Of a stretch of DNA of 5,777 nt, positions 1-5,777 are shown in pieces (position 1 is the first letter of the stretch; the number at the start of each line of letters is the position of its first letter). The position numbers were made by a program, and so were the translations under genes. Source of the stretch: Bacteroidales bacterium UBA3868 (GTDB taxonomy: Bacteria; Bacteroidota; Bacteroidia; Bacteroidales; WCHB1-69); NCBI GenBank assembly GCA_002392325.1, contig DGGS01000156.1, positions 1-5,777 on the forward strand, in the 5' to 3' direction. The notes below the pieces were generated by a model. That model saw only the letters and a list, made by a program, of their open reading frames with translations. It was not told where the DNA came from and searched no databases.

Positions 1-684
1 TATATGTCATCGGCCAAGATGCGTGCCCTGAAACCGGAAATCGAGGCCATTAACGCCCGTTATCCGAAGGATGAGGACATGATGAAGAAACAGCAGGCCA
101 CCATGAACCTGTACCGCAGTGCGGGCGTGAGTCCCGCTGGCGGTTGTGTGCCCATGTTGCTCCAAATGCCGATCCTTATCGCCATGTACCGGTTCTTCCC
201 GGCCGCTTATGAGTTGCGCCAGCAATCGTTCCTCTGGGCTGAAGACCTGTCAACCTATGACTCCATCTGGGATTTCGGTTTCAATGTGCCGCTTTATGGC
301 GACCACATGAGCTTGTTCACCATTCTCATGACCATCGCCACGATTGTCTATACCTGGCTGAACAACAAGTTGATGAGCCCTACGCAAGGCAATAAGGACC
401 AGCAGCGGATGATGAACATCATGATGTACATGATGCCGATCATGTTCCTCTTCATGTTCAACAATTTCGCATCCGCATTGACCTATTACTACCTGTTGTT
501 CAACCTCGTCACCTTCCTGCAGATGTTCATCTTCCGCATGGCCGTTAATGAGGACAAACTTCGCGCCAAGATGCAGGAGAACATGAGGAAACCGGTGAAG
601 AAGTCCAAATGGCAGTTGAAAATGGAAGAGATGCAGAAGCAGCAGGCCCAAATGATGAAACAACAGCAACAAAAACGCAAATAA
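1..684 (+). CDS. yidC: Membrane protein insertase YidC, C-terminal part (5' truncated by window edge)
   Basis: YidC/Oxa1/Alb3 family insertase, which helps proteins enter and fold in the inner membrane, alone or with SecYEG. The reading frame is open from base 1 and ends at TAA 682-684, giving 227 visible residues. Bacteroidota YidC proteins usually have about 600 or more, so the first TM helix, the periplasmic domain and TM2 (which carries the family's conserved hydrophilic-groove Arg) lie outside. Numbering from the Met at base 4, a charged cytoplasmic hairpin (residues 1-40, with SSAKMRALKPEIEAIN) precedes the family hallmark GGCVPMLLQMPI (46-57) at TM3. Further hydrophobic helices fall at about 103-122, 138-154 and 156-177. 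The tail (about 183-226) is basic and rich in Lys, Gln and Met, as expected for ribosome contact. TM5 is strikingly Met-rich (8 Met in residues 136-151). The Met at base 4 is internal, not the true start. Identification is by motif recall and is very secure. Confidence 0.96.
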   Translation, partial: YMSSAKMRALKPEIEAINARYPKDEDMMKKQQATMNLYRSAGVSPAGGCVPMLLQMPILIAMYRFFPAAYELRQQSFLWAEDLSTYDSIWDFGFNVPLYGDHMSLFTILMTIATIVYTWLNNKLMSPTQGNKDQQRMMNIMMYMMPIMFLFMFNNFASALTYYYLLFNLVTFLQMFIFRMAVNEDKLRAKMQENMRKPVKKSKWQLKMEEMQKQQAQMMKQQQQKRK

Positions 685-692
685 ATTGTAAA

Positions 693-710
693 GACGCACA
701 TCCGTGTGTC
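693..710. other. Small hairpin just after the yidC stop
   Basis: GACGCAC and GTGTGTC can pair as a 7-bp stem (one G-T wobble) around a 4-base loop, starting 8 bases after the yidC stop codon. No T-run follows on the + strand (the next bases are CCAACCTAAAAAAT), so it is not a convincing intrinsic terminator. It could be an mRNA 3'-end stabiliser, a weak attenuator, or chance. The rest of the 685-734 gap is A-rich just before the next ATG, typical of Bacteroidota leaders, and shows no clear TAnnTTTG-type promoter element. Confidence 0.25.
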
Positions 711-734
711 CCAACCTAAAAAATATTAAAGATT

Positions 735-1076
735 ATGGAAAATCAAGACAAGAATGAAGTTTTATCGAGAGCTGTAAAAGCCGGTAAAAGAACTTACTTT
801 TTCGATGTGAAAAGTACGAAGACGGAAGAGTTGTATTTGACCATTACCGAAAGCAAACGCAAATTTAATGCTGAAACGGGTACATTTTTCTATGAGAAGC
901 ATAAAGTGTTCCTCTATAAAGAAGATTTTGATAAATTCCAGAACGCTTTGAGTGGAGTTATTGATTTCATCCGTACCGGCAAGGTTCCGGAAGACACGAT
1001 GTTCGAACCCGAGAACGACAACTTCGGTGATGATGGTAAAATTGATGTCAGTTTCGAAGATTTAGACCGCGCATAA
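735..1076 (+). CDS. DUF3276 / PUR-domain nucleic-acid-binding protein
   Basis: A 113-residue protein of the DUF3276 family, which carries a single PUR (Pur-alpha-like) repeat. Characterised PUR proteins, including the Borrelia protein BpuR, bind single-stranded DNA and/or RNA and act as dimers. Two beta-rich stretches are visible: KRTYFFDVKST with EELYLTITESKRKF (about 18-44), and TGTFFYEKHKVFLYKEDF (about 48-65). An amphipathic helix follows (about 65-81, DKFQNALSGVIDFIRTG). This is the beta-beta-beta-beta-alpha order of a PUR repeat. The last 28 residues (86-113) are strongly acidic and probably disordered. The ATG at 735 has an A-rich leader without Shine-Dalgarno and gives the expected family N-terminus. 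The stop shares its last A with the parA start (TAATG), which implies translational coupling. The family assignment is strong; the cellular role here, perhaps RNA or DNA regulation, is inference. Confidence 0.9.
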   Translation: MENQDKNEVLSRAVKAGKRTYFFDVKSTKTEELYLTITESKRKFNAETGTFFYEKHKVFLYKEDFDKFQNALSGVIDFIRTGKVPEDTMFEPENDNFGDDGKIDVSFEDLDRA

Positions 1077-1849
1077 TGGGCAAGATAGTCGCAATTGTTA
1101 ACCAGAAGGGAGGAGTGGGGAAGACCACGACTGCCGTCAATCTGGCCGCATCATTGGCGGTGCTTGACTTCAAGGTCCTTCTCATCGATGCCGACCCGCA
1201 GGCCAACGCTTCCAGCGGCGTGGGCTATGAGCAGGTGGATGACGCGTGCAGCATTTACGACTGTATGATCGGCAACCGCATGCCTCAAGAGGCCATTGTG
1301 CCGACCAAAATCCCGCACATGGACCTGCTGCCCGCCACCATTGACCTGGTAGGCGCCGAGATTGAGATGATTGCTTTCGACCGCCGTGAGTACCGCATGA
1401 AAGATGCCATCTACACGCTGAAGAATGACTACGACTTCATCTTTATCGATTGCGCCCCCTCGCTCGGACTTATCACACTGAACTCTCTGGTGGCCGCCGA
1501 CTCAGTGCTCATTCCCGTGCAGTGCGAGTATTTCGCCTTGGAAGGCCTCGGCAAATTGCTGAACACCGTGCGTCTCGTACAGTCCAACATGAACCCGGAA
1601 CTGGCAATTGAGGGTATCCTGCTGACCATGTACACATCCCGCTACAAGTCATCCAACGCCGTGGTGGAAGATGTGAAACTCCATTGCAAGGATATCGTGT
1701 TCAACACCGTGATTTCCAGAAATGTACGATTGAGCGAGGCCCCGAGTTTCGGCAAACCTATCGTGCTGTATGATGTGCAGTCGCGCGGAAATACCAACTA
1801 CCTGAACCTGGCCAAGGAATTTCTGCTGAAGAACGGTTACACCATTTAA
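1076..1849 (+). CDS. parA: Chromosome partitioning ATPase ParA (Soj type)
   Basis: A deviant Walker A ATPase of the ParA/Soj/MinD superfamily, 257 residues, the usual size for chromosomal ParA without an N-terminal HTH. The P-loop is KGGVGKTT (11-18), with signature Lys11 and Lys16. The A' motif LIDADPQ (36-42) places Asp40 at the hydrolysis position, and Walker B is FIFIDCAPS (121-129) with Asp125. Arg189 and Arg218 (in SRNVRLSEAP) fall at the same numbers as the non-specific DNA-binding arginines of Bacillus subtilis Soj. The protein dimerises on ATP binding, coats the nucleoid, and moves ParB-parS origin complexes. The start codon overlaps the preceding stop (TAATG) and has no Shine-Dalgarno, so translation probably depends on reading through the PUR gene. 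parB follows 12 bases downstream. All key residues are intact. Confidence 0.97.
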   Translation: MGKIVAIVNQKGGVGKTTTAVNLAASLAVLDFKVLLIDADPQANASSGVGYEQVDDACSIYDCMIGNRMPQEAIVPTKIPHMDLLPATIDLVGAEIEMIAFDRREYRMKDAIYTLKNDYDFIFIDCAPSLGLITLNSLVAADSVLIPVQCEYFALEGLGKLLNTVRLVQSNMNPELAIEGILLTMYTSRYKSSNAVVEDVKLHCKDIVFNTVISRNVRLSEAPSFGKPIVLYDVQSRGNTNYLNLAKEFLLKNGYTI

Positions 1850-1861
1850 AAAGAGAAGAGT
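1850..1861 (+). promoter_or_regulatory. Purine-rich leader before parB
   Basis: The entire parA-parB gap is 12 bases and contains AAAGAGAAGAG immediately before the parB ATG. It is purine-rich and resembles a degenerate ribosome binding site, but lies too close to the ATG for a standard Shine-Dalgarno spacing. It supports ATG 1862 as the start and co-transcription with parA. Function is inferred. Confidence 0.3.
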
Positions 1862-2743
1862 ATGAGTGCTAAAAACGATAAACCCCTTGGAAGGGGCCTG
1901 GATGCCATCTTGGGTGGGGTGAAGATACCCTCTGCCAATCCGCAATCCCATCATACGGTGGGAAGCAACAGTTTTATCAAACTGGAATCCATCGAGGCGA
2001 ACCCCTATCAGCCCAGAACCAAGTTTGATGAGGAGGAGCTTCAGGAACTCGCCCAGTCTATCAAGACCTACGGCCTGATACAACCGGTGACGGTGCGCCC
2101 CGTTGAGAATGGCAAGTACCAGCTCATCTCCGGTGAACGCCGGTTCCGCGCGGCGAAACTCGCCGGACTGACCGAGATACCCGCATTTGTGCGTACGGCG
2201 GACGATGTGCAGACCGTGCAAATGGCTCTTGTGGAGAATATCCAACGCTCCGACCTGAATGCCATTGAAATCGCCTTGAGCTACCAGATGCTGATGGAAG
2301 AGTGCAACCTTTCGCAAACGGATATCGCCAGTAAAGTGGGCAAAAACCTCAGTACGATTTCCAATTACCTGCGACTGCTCAAGCTCTCCACCGATGCGCA
2401 GGTGGCTGTCCGCGACAACCGCATCTCGATGGCGCATGCACGCGCTATCGTACCCGTGGAAGACGAGCAACTGCAGCAGAAAATTGTCAAACAGATTGAG
2501 AATGAGGCGCTTTCGGTACGACAAACAGAATCCCTTGTGAAAAAACTGTTGTCGGAGTCCAAAACTCCCAAGACAAAAGTGAAAATCACCCTGTCGGACG
2601 AAGTGCGCAACTTCCAGTCGGATTTGTCCAAGAAACTCAAAACTAAAGTTAATATCCGCAAGGACATCTCCGGAAAGGGCTCTCTGACGATTCCGTTCAA
2701 CTCCGATGAAGAATTGAAAAGAATCATCCAAATCTTGCAATAA
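1862..2743 (+). CDS. parB: Chromosome partitioning protein ParB (Spo0J type, CTPase clamp)
   Basis: A 293-residue ParB that loads on parS near the origin, spreads as a CTP-dependent sliding clamp, and stimulates ParA. The order of parts is canonical. An N-terminal ParA-contact peptide, LGRGLDAIL (9-17), is followed by a variable linker. The ParB/Srx-like CTP-binding domain starts at about 39, with NPYQPR (47-52), GERRFRA (91-97) and ENIQRSDLN (125-133). A parS-recognising helix-turn-helix lies at about 149-175 (LSQTDIASKVG then STISNYLRLL). A charged linker (about 230-240) leads to the C-terminal dimerisation domain (about 241-293). No motif is missing. Start ATG 1862 is fixed by the conserved N-terminal peptide. 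It sits directly behind parA, as in most bacteria. No perfect or near-perfect classic parS (TGTTTCACGTGAAACA) was seen in the window. Confidence 0.97.
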   Translation: MSAKNDKPLGRGLDAILGGVKIPSANPQSHHTVGSNSFIKLESIEANPYQPRTKFDEEELQELAQSIKTYGLIQPVTVRPVENGKYQLISGERRFRAAKLAGLTEIPAFVRTADDVQTVQMALVENIQRSDLNAIEIALSYQMLMEECNLSQTDIASKVGKNLSTISNYLRLLKLSTDAQVAVRDNRISMAHARAIVPVEDEQLQQKIVKQIENEALSVRQTESLVKKLLSESKTPKTKVKITLSDEVRNFQSDLSKKLKTKVNIRKDISGKGSLTIPFNSDEELKRIIQILQ

Positions 2744-2783
2744 TCCGCAGTTTCTTTCGTTTGTTTTTTGTAGTAACAAGAAC

Positions 2784-3371
2784 ATGAACTGCCGGATTTT
2801 TACACTTATTTTATTCAGTATTATCCTGTCGGGTAACCCATTGTGGGCCCAGCAGGATTCTGTTGTTGTTGATGCGGCGCATAAAGGCAAAGCGGATACC
2901 GTCAAAGTGTCCAAACACAGTCCTACCACCGCCATGCTCTTGTCGATCATTCCCGGGGGTGGCCAAATCTACAACAAGAAATACTGGAAACTTCCCATAG
3001 TGTATGGTCTTATAGGCGCTTCCTCGTATTTCATCTACTATTCGGCCGACAAGATGATCATGTACCGTAACGAGTATATCAATCGCCATACGGAAGGCAA
3101 TGAGGCATTGCTGATACCAAGTCTTGCCGACAAGAATGATGAGAATATCATTGAGTTGAAAAACAGGAACCAGCGGTATATGGAAATCGCCATCGGCGTC
3201 ACCGCCATCTTTTATGCGCTGAATATTATCGACGCGATGGTGGACGCCCATTTTTACGATTTTGACATCTCAGACGATCTGTCGCTGCGTCTTTCACCGA
3301 ATTTGATCAGCCCTACAATGGCGAACATGCGTCCCGCTTATGGCATTACCTTAAATTTTAAATGGAAATAA
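2784..3371 (+). CDS. DUF5683 family exported/membrane protein
   Basis: A 195-residue protein of the DUF5683 type, a family I know mainly from Bacteroidota and commonly next to parB; the molecular function is unknown. A hydrophobic signal peptide or anchor covers residues 3-21, with a plausible cleavage after Ala22 (PLWA|QQ). A polar stretch (23-45) leads to the family core: a hydrophobic segment, PGGGQIYNKKYWK (57-69), then a second one (about 71-87, IVYGLIGASSYFIYYS). A charged, probably helical region (about 89-131) precedes a third hydrophobic segment (about 133-149) ending in DAMVDAHFYDFDIS (150-163). The C-terminus alternates polar and hydrophobic residues (LSLRLSPNL, YGITLNFKW), like beta strands, but ends in Lys rather than the aromatic residue usual for outer-membrane barrels. 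The leader is T-rich then A-rich without Shine-Dalgarno. It ends one base before dapB, so the two are surely co-translated. Confidence 0.85.
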   Translation: MNCRIFTLILFSIILSGNPLWAQQDSVVVDAAHKGKADTVKVSKHSPTTAMLLSIIPGGGQIYNKKYWKLPIVYGLIGASSYFIYYSADKMIMYRNEYINRHTEGNEALLIPSLADKNDENIIELKNRNQRYMEIAIGVTAIFYALNIIDAMVDAHFYDFDISDDLSLRLSPNLISPTMANMRPAYGITLNFKWK

Positions 3372-3372
3372 T

Positions 3373-4107
3373 ATGAAATTCGCAATATTAGGATATGGCA
3401 AGATGGGAAAACTCGTGGAGGAACTTTTGCTTCAGGACAAACACGAGATTTCGGTTATCATAGACAACGAGGATGATTGGAAACATAAAATGGATGCATT
3501 CCGCAAATCGGATGTGGCCATAGATTTCTCCATGCCTTCTGTCGTTGTGGCGAATATGTTCCGTGCTTTTGAGAATCATATCCCTATAGTGGTGGGCACA
3601 ACAGGTTGGTTGGACCATTATGATGAAGTGCGGGAATATTGTGAGAGACACTGCGCTTCATTGGTTTACGGGTCCAATTTCAGCATAGGCGCCAATCTGT
3701 TCATGCAACTCAATAAGGACCTTGCCATGTTGATGGAACCACAATCCCAATACACGGCTTGGGTTGAGGAAACGCACCATACCGAGAAAAAGGACGCGCC
3801 CAGCGGCACGGCTATCCGTCTTGCCGAAGATCTGCTCCAGCTTGTGAAACGCTATTCACTGTGGGAACTGACTGGCAGTTCTGCTGCGGATGATGTTCTT
3901 CCCATCCAAGCGCATAGGGAGGGGACTGTGCCGGGCATCCATACCATTCATTGGGATTCTCCAGAAGATGAGATTACCATAACACACACTGCGCATAACC
4001 GCAAGGGCTTTGCCAGAGGCGCCATCAAAGCCGCCATCTGGCTTACCCGTCACTCCGGCATCTTCGACTTCCAACGCATTGCCCTGGAACTGAACAATGG
4101 ACAATAA
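3373..4107 (+). CDS. dapB: 4-hydroxy-tetrahydrodipicolinate reductase DapB
   Basis: Catalyses the NAD(P)H-dependent reduction step of the diaminopimelate pathway, supplying lysine and the peptidoglycan cross-linking residue; cytosolic. The 244-residue protein is somewhat shorter than the E. coli enzyme (273). The Rossmann glycine motif is GYGKMG (7-12), and the cofactor/substrate loop is VVGTTGW (73-79). The catalytic signature EETHHTEKKDAPSGTA (132-147) contains His135, His136 and Lys139, which match E. coli His159, His160 and Lys163. REGTVPGIHT (182-191) and HTAHNRKGFARGAIKAA (205-221) are the conserved C-terminal substrate-binding and tetramer segments. Everything needed for activity appears present. 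ATG 3373 follows the DUF5683 stop by a single base (TAATATG), so it is translated as part of that operon. An 82-bp gap separates it from lepB. Confidence 0.96.
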   Translation: MKFAILGYGKMGKLVEELLLQDKHEISVIIDNEDDWKHKMDAFRKSDVAIDFSMPSVVVANMFRAFENHIPIVVGTTGWLDHYDEVREYCERHCASLVYGSNFSIGANLFMQLNKDLAMLMEPQSQYTAWVEETHHTEKKDAPSGTAIRLAEDLLQLVKRYSLWELTGSSAADDVLPIQAHREGTVPGIHTIHWDSPEDEITITHTAHNRKGFARGAIKAAIWLTRHSGIFDFQRIALELNNGQ

Positions 4108-4142
4108 ACTATGATATGGACTAACTCCTTCCCCTTACCTTC

Positions 4143-4185
4143 AACCTTATAAATTCAAACTTTAGAAACCTTACAAACTTTATAA
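4143..4185. repeat. Imperfect AT-rich direct repeat in the dapB-lepB gap
   Basis: AACCTTAYAAA occurs at 4143-4153 and 4167-4177 (one mismatch, 24-base period). CAAACTTTA occurs exactly at 4156-4164 and 4174-4182 (18-base period). Together they look like two copies of one unit, the second lacking 6 bases. A further ACCTT lies at 4137-4141. The repeat runs up to 4 bases before the lepB ATG. The full gap (4108-4189) shows no hairpin-plus-T terminator and no convincing TTTG/TAnnTTTG promoter pair. The repeat could be replication slippage in a loosely constrained leader or a regulatory site; the sequence cannot tell. Confidence 0.5.
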
Positions 4186-4189
4186 AAAT

Positions 4190-5777
4190 ATGACAATCTC
4201 CACCACAGCATTAATTATCATTTTGGCGTTTATCTTCCTTGGGTGGCAAATCGGCCTTTGGGGAATATTCAAAAAGGCGGGCCTGGCTCCGTGGAAATCG
4301 CTTATACCATTTTACAATATTTGGCTGTGGGTTCGCCAAGTCATTGAACGCCCGTGGTGGTGGTTCCTCATCTTCCTGATTCCATATTTGGGTATTTTCA
4401 TGTTCTTTTACATGATCTGGGAGACCATTCATCAGTTCAACAAATACGGGTATGCCGCCTTGATTCTCGGCACCCTTTTTTTCATGTTCTACATGCCCTA
4501 TTTGGGATTTGCGCCGCGAGAGAAGTTTTTGCATAGGGATGAGTTGCCGAAAATAAAGAAAACCAGCGCACAATCGTGGATTGACGCGCTGATCTTTGCG
4601 GTGGCCGCCGCCTATATCATCCGCACCTGTTGGTTCGAACTGTACAAGATACCGACATCCTCCATGGAAAGCTCCTTGATGGTGGGTGATTTCCTGTCGG
4701 TGAGCAAAATCGCTTACGGCGTGCGCGTGCCCAACACGCCGATTGCCGTTCCGTTTGTGCACAACAAGATGCCGCTGACCAAGTATGCGAAATCCTACAG
4801 CGAGATCATTAAACTGCCCTATATCCGTTCCAAGGCCCTCAAACCGATTCGCAACAACGATGTGGTCGTTTTCAATTATCCTGACGGCGACACGGTCGCG
4901 ATGGAGCGTCAGGCGGAAAGTTACTATGCCATTGTGCGTGAGTACGAGGCCATGTTCAACCCGAATGCTCTGCCGGAGGAGAAAGAGAACAACTATTACC
5001 GCTACAGTCCGGAAACCATCGCGATGATGCAGCAGAAATATCCGGGACCCTATTATCCGGGGAAAGGCCGTGATGTGGTGATGAAAGAGTACAAAGTGGT
5101 GGCACGCCCTGTGGACAAACGCGAGAATTATGTCAAACGCTGTATTGCCGTGGCGGGCGACGAACTGAAGATCGTGGGCAAGCAAGTGTATATAAACGGC
5201 AAACCAGCAAACAACCCCAACCGTCTGCAATATTCCTACTATGTTACGCATCCTACGGGCATGCAACTTTCCCTGAAAAAACGTAAAGAGTTGGATATCA
5301 ATGAGGAAGATGCCCAGAAGGTGGATGCCTATGCGTATGTTTTCCGCTTGAATGCGGCGCAGAAGTCCAAAATTGAGAAGATGGGTTATACGGTTCAGGT
5401 TATCGAGGACAAGCCCGGTGTGTTTGACCCGTCCATTTTCCCGCATTCTCCGAATTACCAATGGAATAAGGACAATTTCGGTCCGTTGGTAGTGCCTGCC
5501 AAAGGAATGACCGTGGCGCTGGATACGCAGAATATCGTGCTGTATGACAAAATCATCCATCAATATGAAGGCAATGATTTGGCTGTTAAAGACGGTAAGA
5601 TATACATCAACGGCAAGGTGGCCACGCATTACACCTTCAAGATGAATTACTATTTCATGATGGGCGACAACCGTCACAACTCGGCGGATTCCCGTTTCTG
5701 GGGTTTTGTGCCTGAGGATCATGTTGTGGGTAAAGCTTCATTGGTGTGGTTGTCGGTGGACAAGTTCAAAGACTTTG
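4190..5777 (+). CDS. lepB: Signal peptidase I LepB, large Bacteroidota form with N-terminal membrane domain (3' truncated)
   Basis: Membrane-bound serine protease (family S26) that removes signal peptides from exported proteins. The frame is open from ATG 4190 to the window edge, 529 complete codons with no stop; probably only the last few tens of residues are missing. The first 125 or so residues form a hydrophobic domain with helices at about 6-27, 57-77 and 87-106 around LIPFYNIW (38-45) and RPWWWFL (54-60), resembling DUF5684. A fourth helix (about 130-147) is the anchor directly before the peptidase. Catalytic Ser158 is in [10 protein letters not shown] (154-163) and the general base Lys316 in [11 protein letters not shown] (314-324). 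Box C is [12 protein letters not shown] (223-234), and [14 protein letters not shown] (492-505) is the C-terminal signature. Ser158 and Lys316 are 158 residues apart, against 55 in E. coli, because of a large insertion. The leader is A-rich and lacks Shine-Dalgarno. Confidence 0.95.
   Translation, partial: MTISTTALIIILAFIFLGWQIGLWGIFKKAGLAPWKSLIPFYNIWLWVRQVIERPWWWFLIFLIPYLGIFMFFYMIWETIHQFNKYGYAALILGTLFFMFYMPYLGFAPREKFLHRDELPKIKKTSAQSWIDALIFAVAAAYIIRTCWFELYKIPTSSMESSLMVGDFLSVSKIAYGVRVPNTPIAVPFVHNKMPLTKYAKSYSEIIKLPYIRSKALKPIRNNDVVVFNYPDGDTVAMERQAESYYAIVREYEAMFNPNALPEEKENNYYRYSPETIAMMQQKYPGPYYPGKGRDVVMKEYKVVARPVDKRENYVKRCIAVAGDELKIVGKQVYINGKPANNPNRLQYSYYVTHPTGMQLSLKKRKELDINEEDAQKVDAYAYVFRLNAAQKSKIEKMGYTVQVIEDKPGVFDPSIFPHSPNYQWNKDNFGPLVVPAKGMTVALDTQNIVLYDKIIHQYEGNDLAVKDGKIYINGKVATHYTFKMNYYFMMGDNRHNSADSRFWGFVPEDHVVGKASLVWLSVDKFKDF

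Noticed and set aside
1862..2743. A parS site inside or beside parB
   Set aside because: Reading by eye, no CACGTG-centred palindrome resembling the classic parS was found anywhere in the window. A motif scan allowing mismatches would be needed to exclude degenerate sites.
2751..2770. T-rich run after parB as a possible intrinsic terminator
   Set aside because: No GC-rich stem precedes it; only a trivial TTGCAA palindrome is nearby. It is more likely just a loosely constrained leader of the DUF5683 gene.
1649..2950. A 433-codon open frame on the minus strand opposite parA, parB and the DUF5683 start
   Set aside because: It spans three well-identified genes on the other strand, has no known motif, and has a low-complexity, His/Phe-rich composition typical of antisense shadows.
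4111..4152. A 13-codon open frame (MIWTNSFPLPSTL) in the dapB-lepB gap as a leader peptide
   Set aside because: It shows no ribosome binding signal, no attenuator hairpin after it and no amino-acid run suggestive of regulation. An ORF this short is expected by chance.
4354..5027. Two short plus-strand open frames (60 and 80 codons) inside lepB
   Set aside because: They are out of frame with the clearly coding lepB sequence, lack start signals and have no recognisable features.
4211..5722. A 503-codon open frame on the minus strand opposite lepB
   Set aside because: The translation is rich in His, Arg and Ile with no recognisable domain. The + strand in the same stretch encodes an intact LepB with all catalytic motifs. 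It is a codon-usage shadow.

Overview
The window reads as a chromosomal core region from a member of the Bacteroidota, probably Bacteroidales or a close relative. The evidence is the gene content and domain forms. There is a YidC with the Bacteroidota-style Met-rich membrane core and a Gln/Lys-rich tail, a DUF3276/PUR-domain protein, a DUF5683 protein next to parB, and a very large signal peptidase I with a hydrophobic N-terminal extension. Start codons lack clear Shine-Dalgarno sequences and tend to follow A-rich leaders, as is usual in this phylum. The genus cannot be named from the sequence alone.

All seven genes lie on the + strand with little space between them. Positions 1-684 hold the C-terminal part of yidC (5' end outside the window). 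A 50-bp gap with a small hairpin follows. Positions 735-1076 encode a small PUR-domain nucleic-acid-binding protein whose stop codon overlaps the parA start (TAATG). parA (1076-1849) and parB (1862-2743) form the chromosome partition pair. A DUF5683 exported/membrane protein (2784-3371) is followed one base later by dapB (3373-4107). An 82-bp gap with an imperfect AT-rich direct repeat leads to lepB (4190 to the right edge, 3' end missing by probably a few tens of codons).

Functionally, the stretch joins membrane protein insertion (YidC), origin segregation (ParA/ParB, possibly with the PUR protein), lysine/diaminopimelate synthesis for peptidoglycan (DapB) and export processing (LepB). This is a growth and envelope housekeeping cluster. 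There are no signs of mobile elements, CRISPR arrays, RNA genes, defence systems or horizontally acquired cargo. The points most worth following up are the PUR gene coupled to parA, the uncharacterised DUF5683 protein between parB and dapB, and the domain layout of LepB. I do not see a clearly new system.
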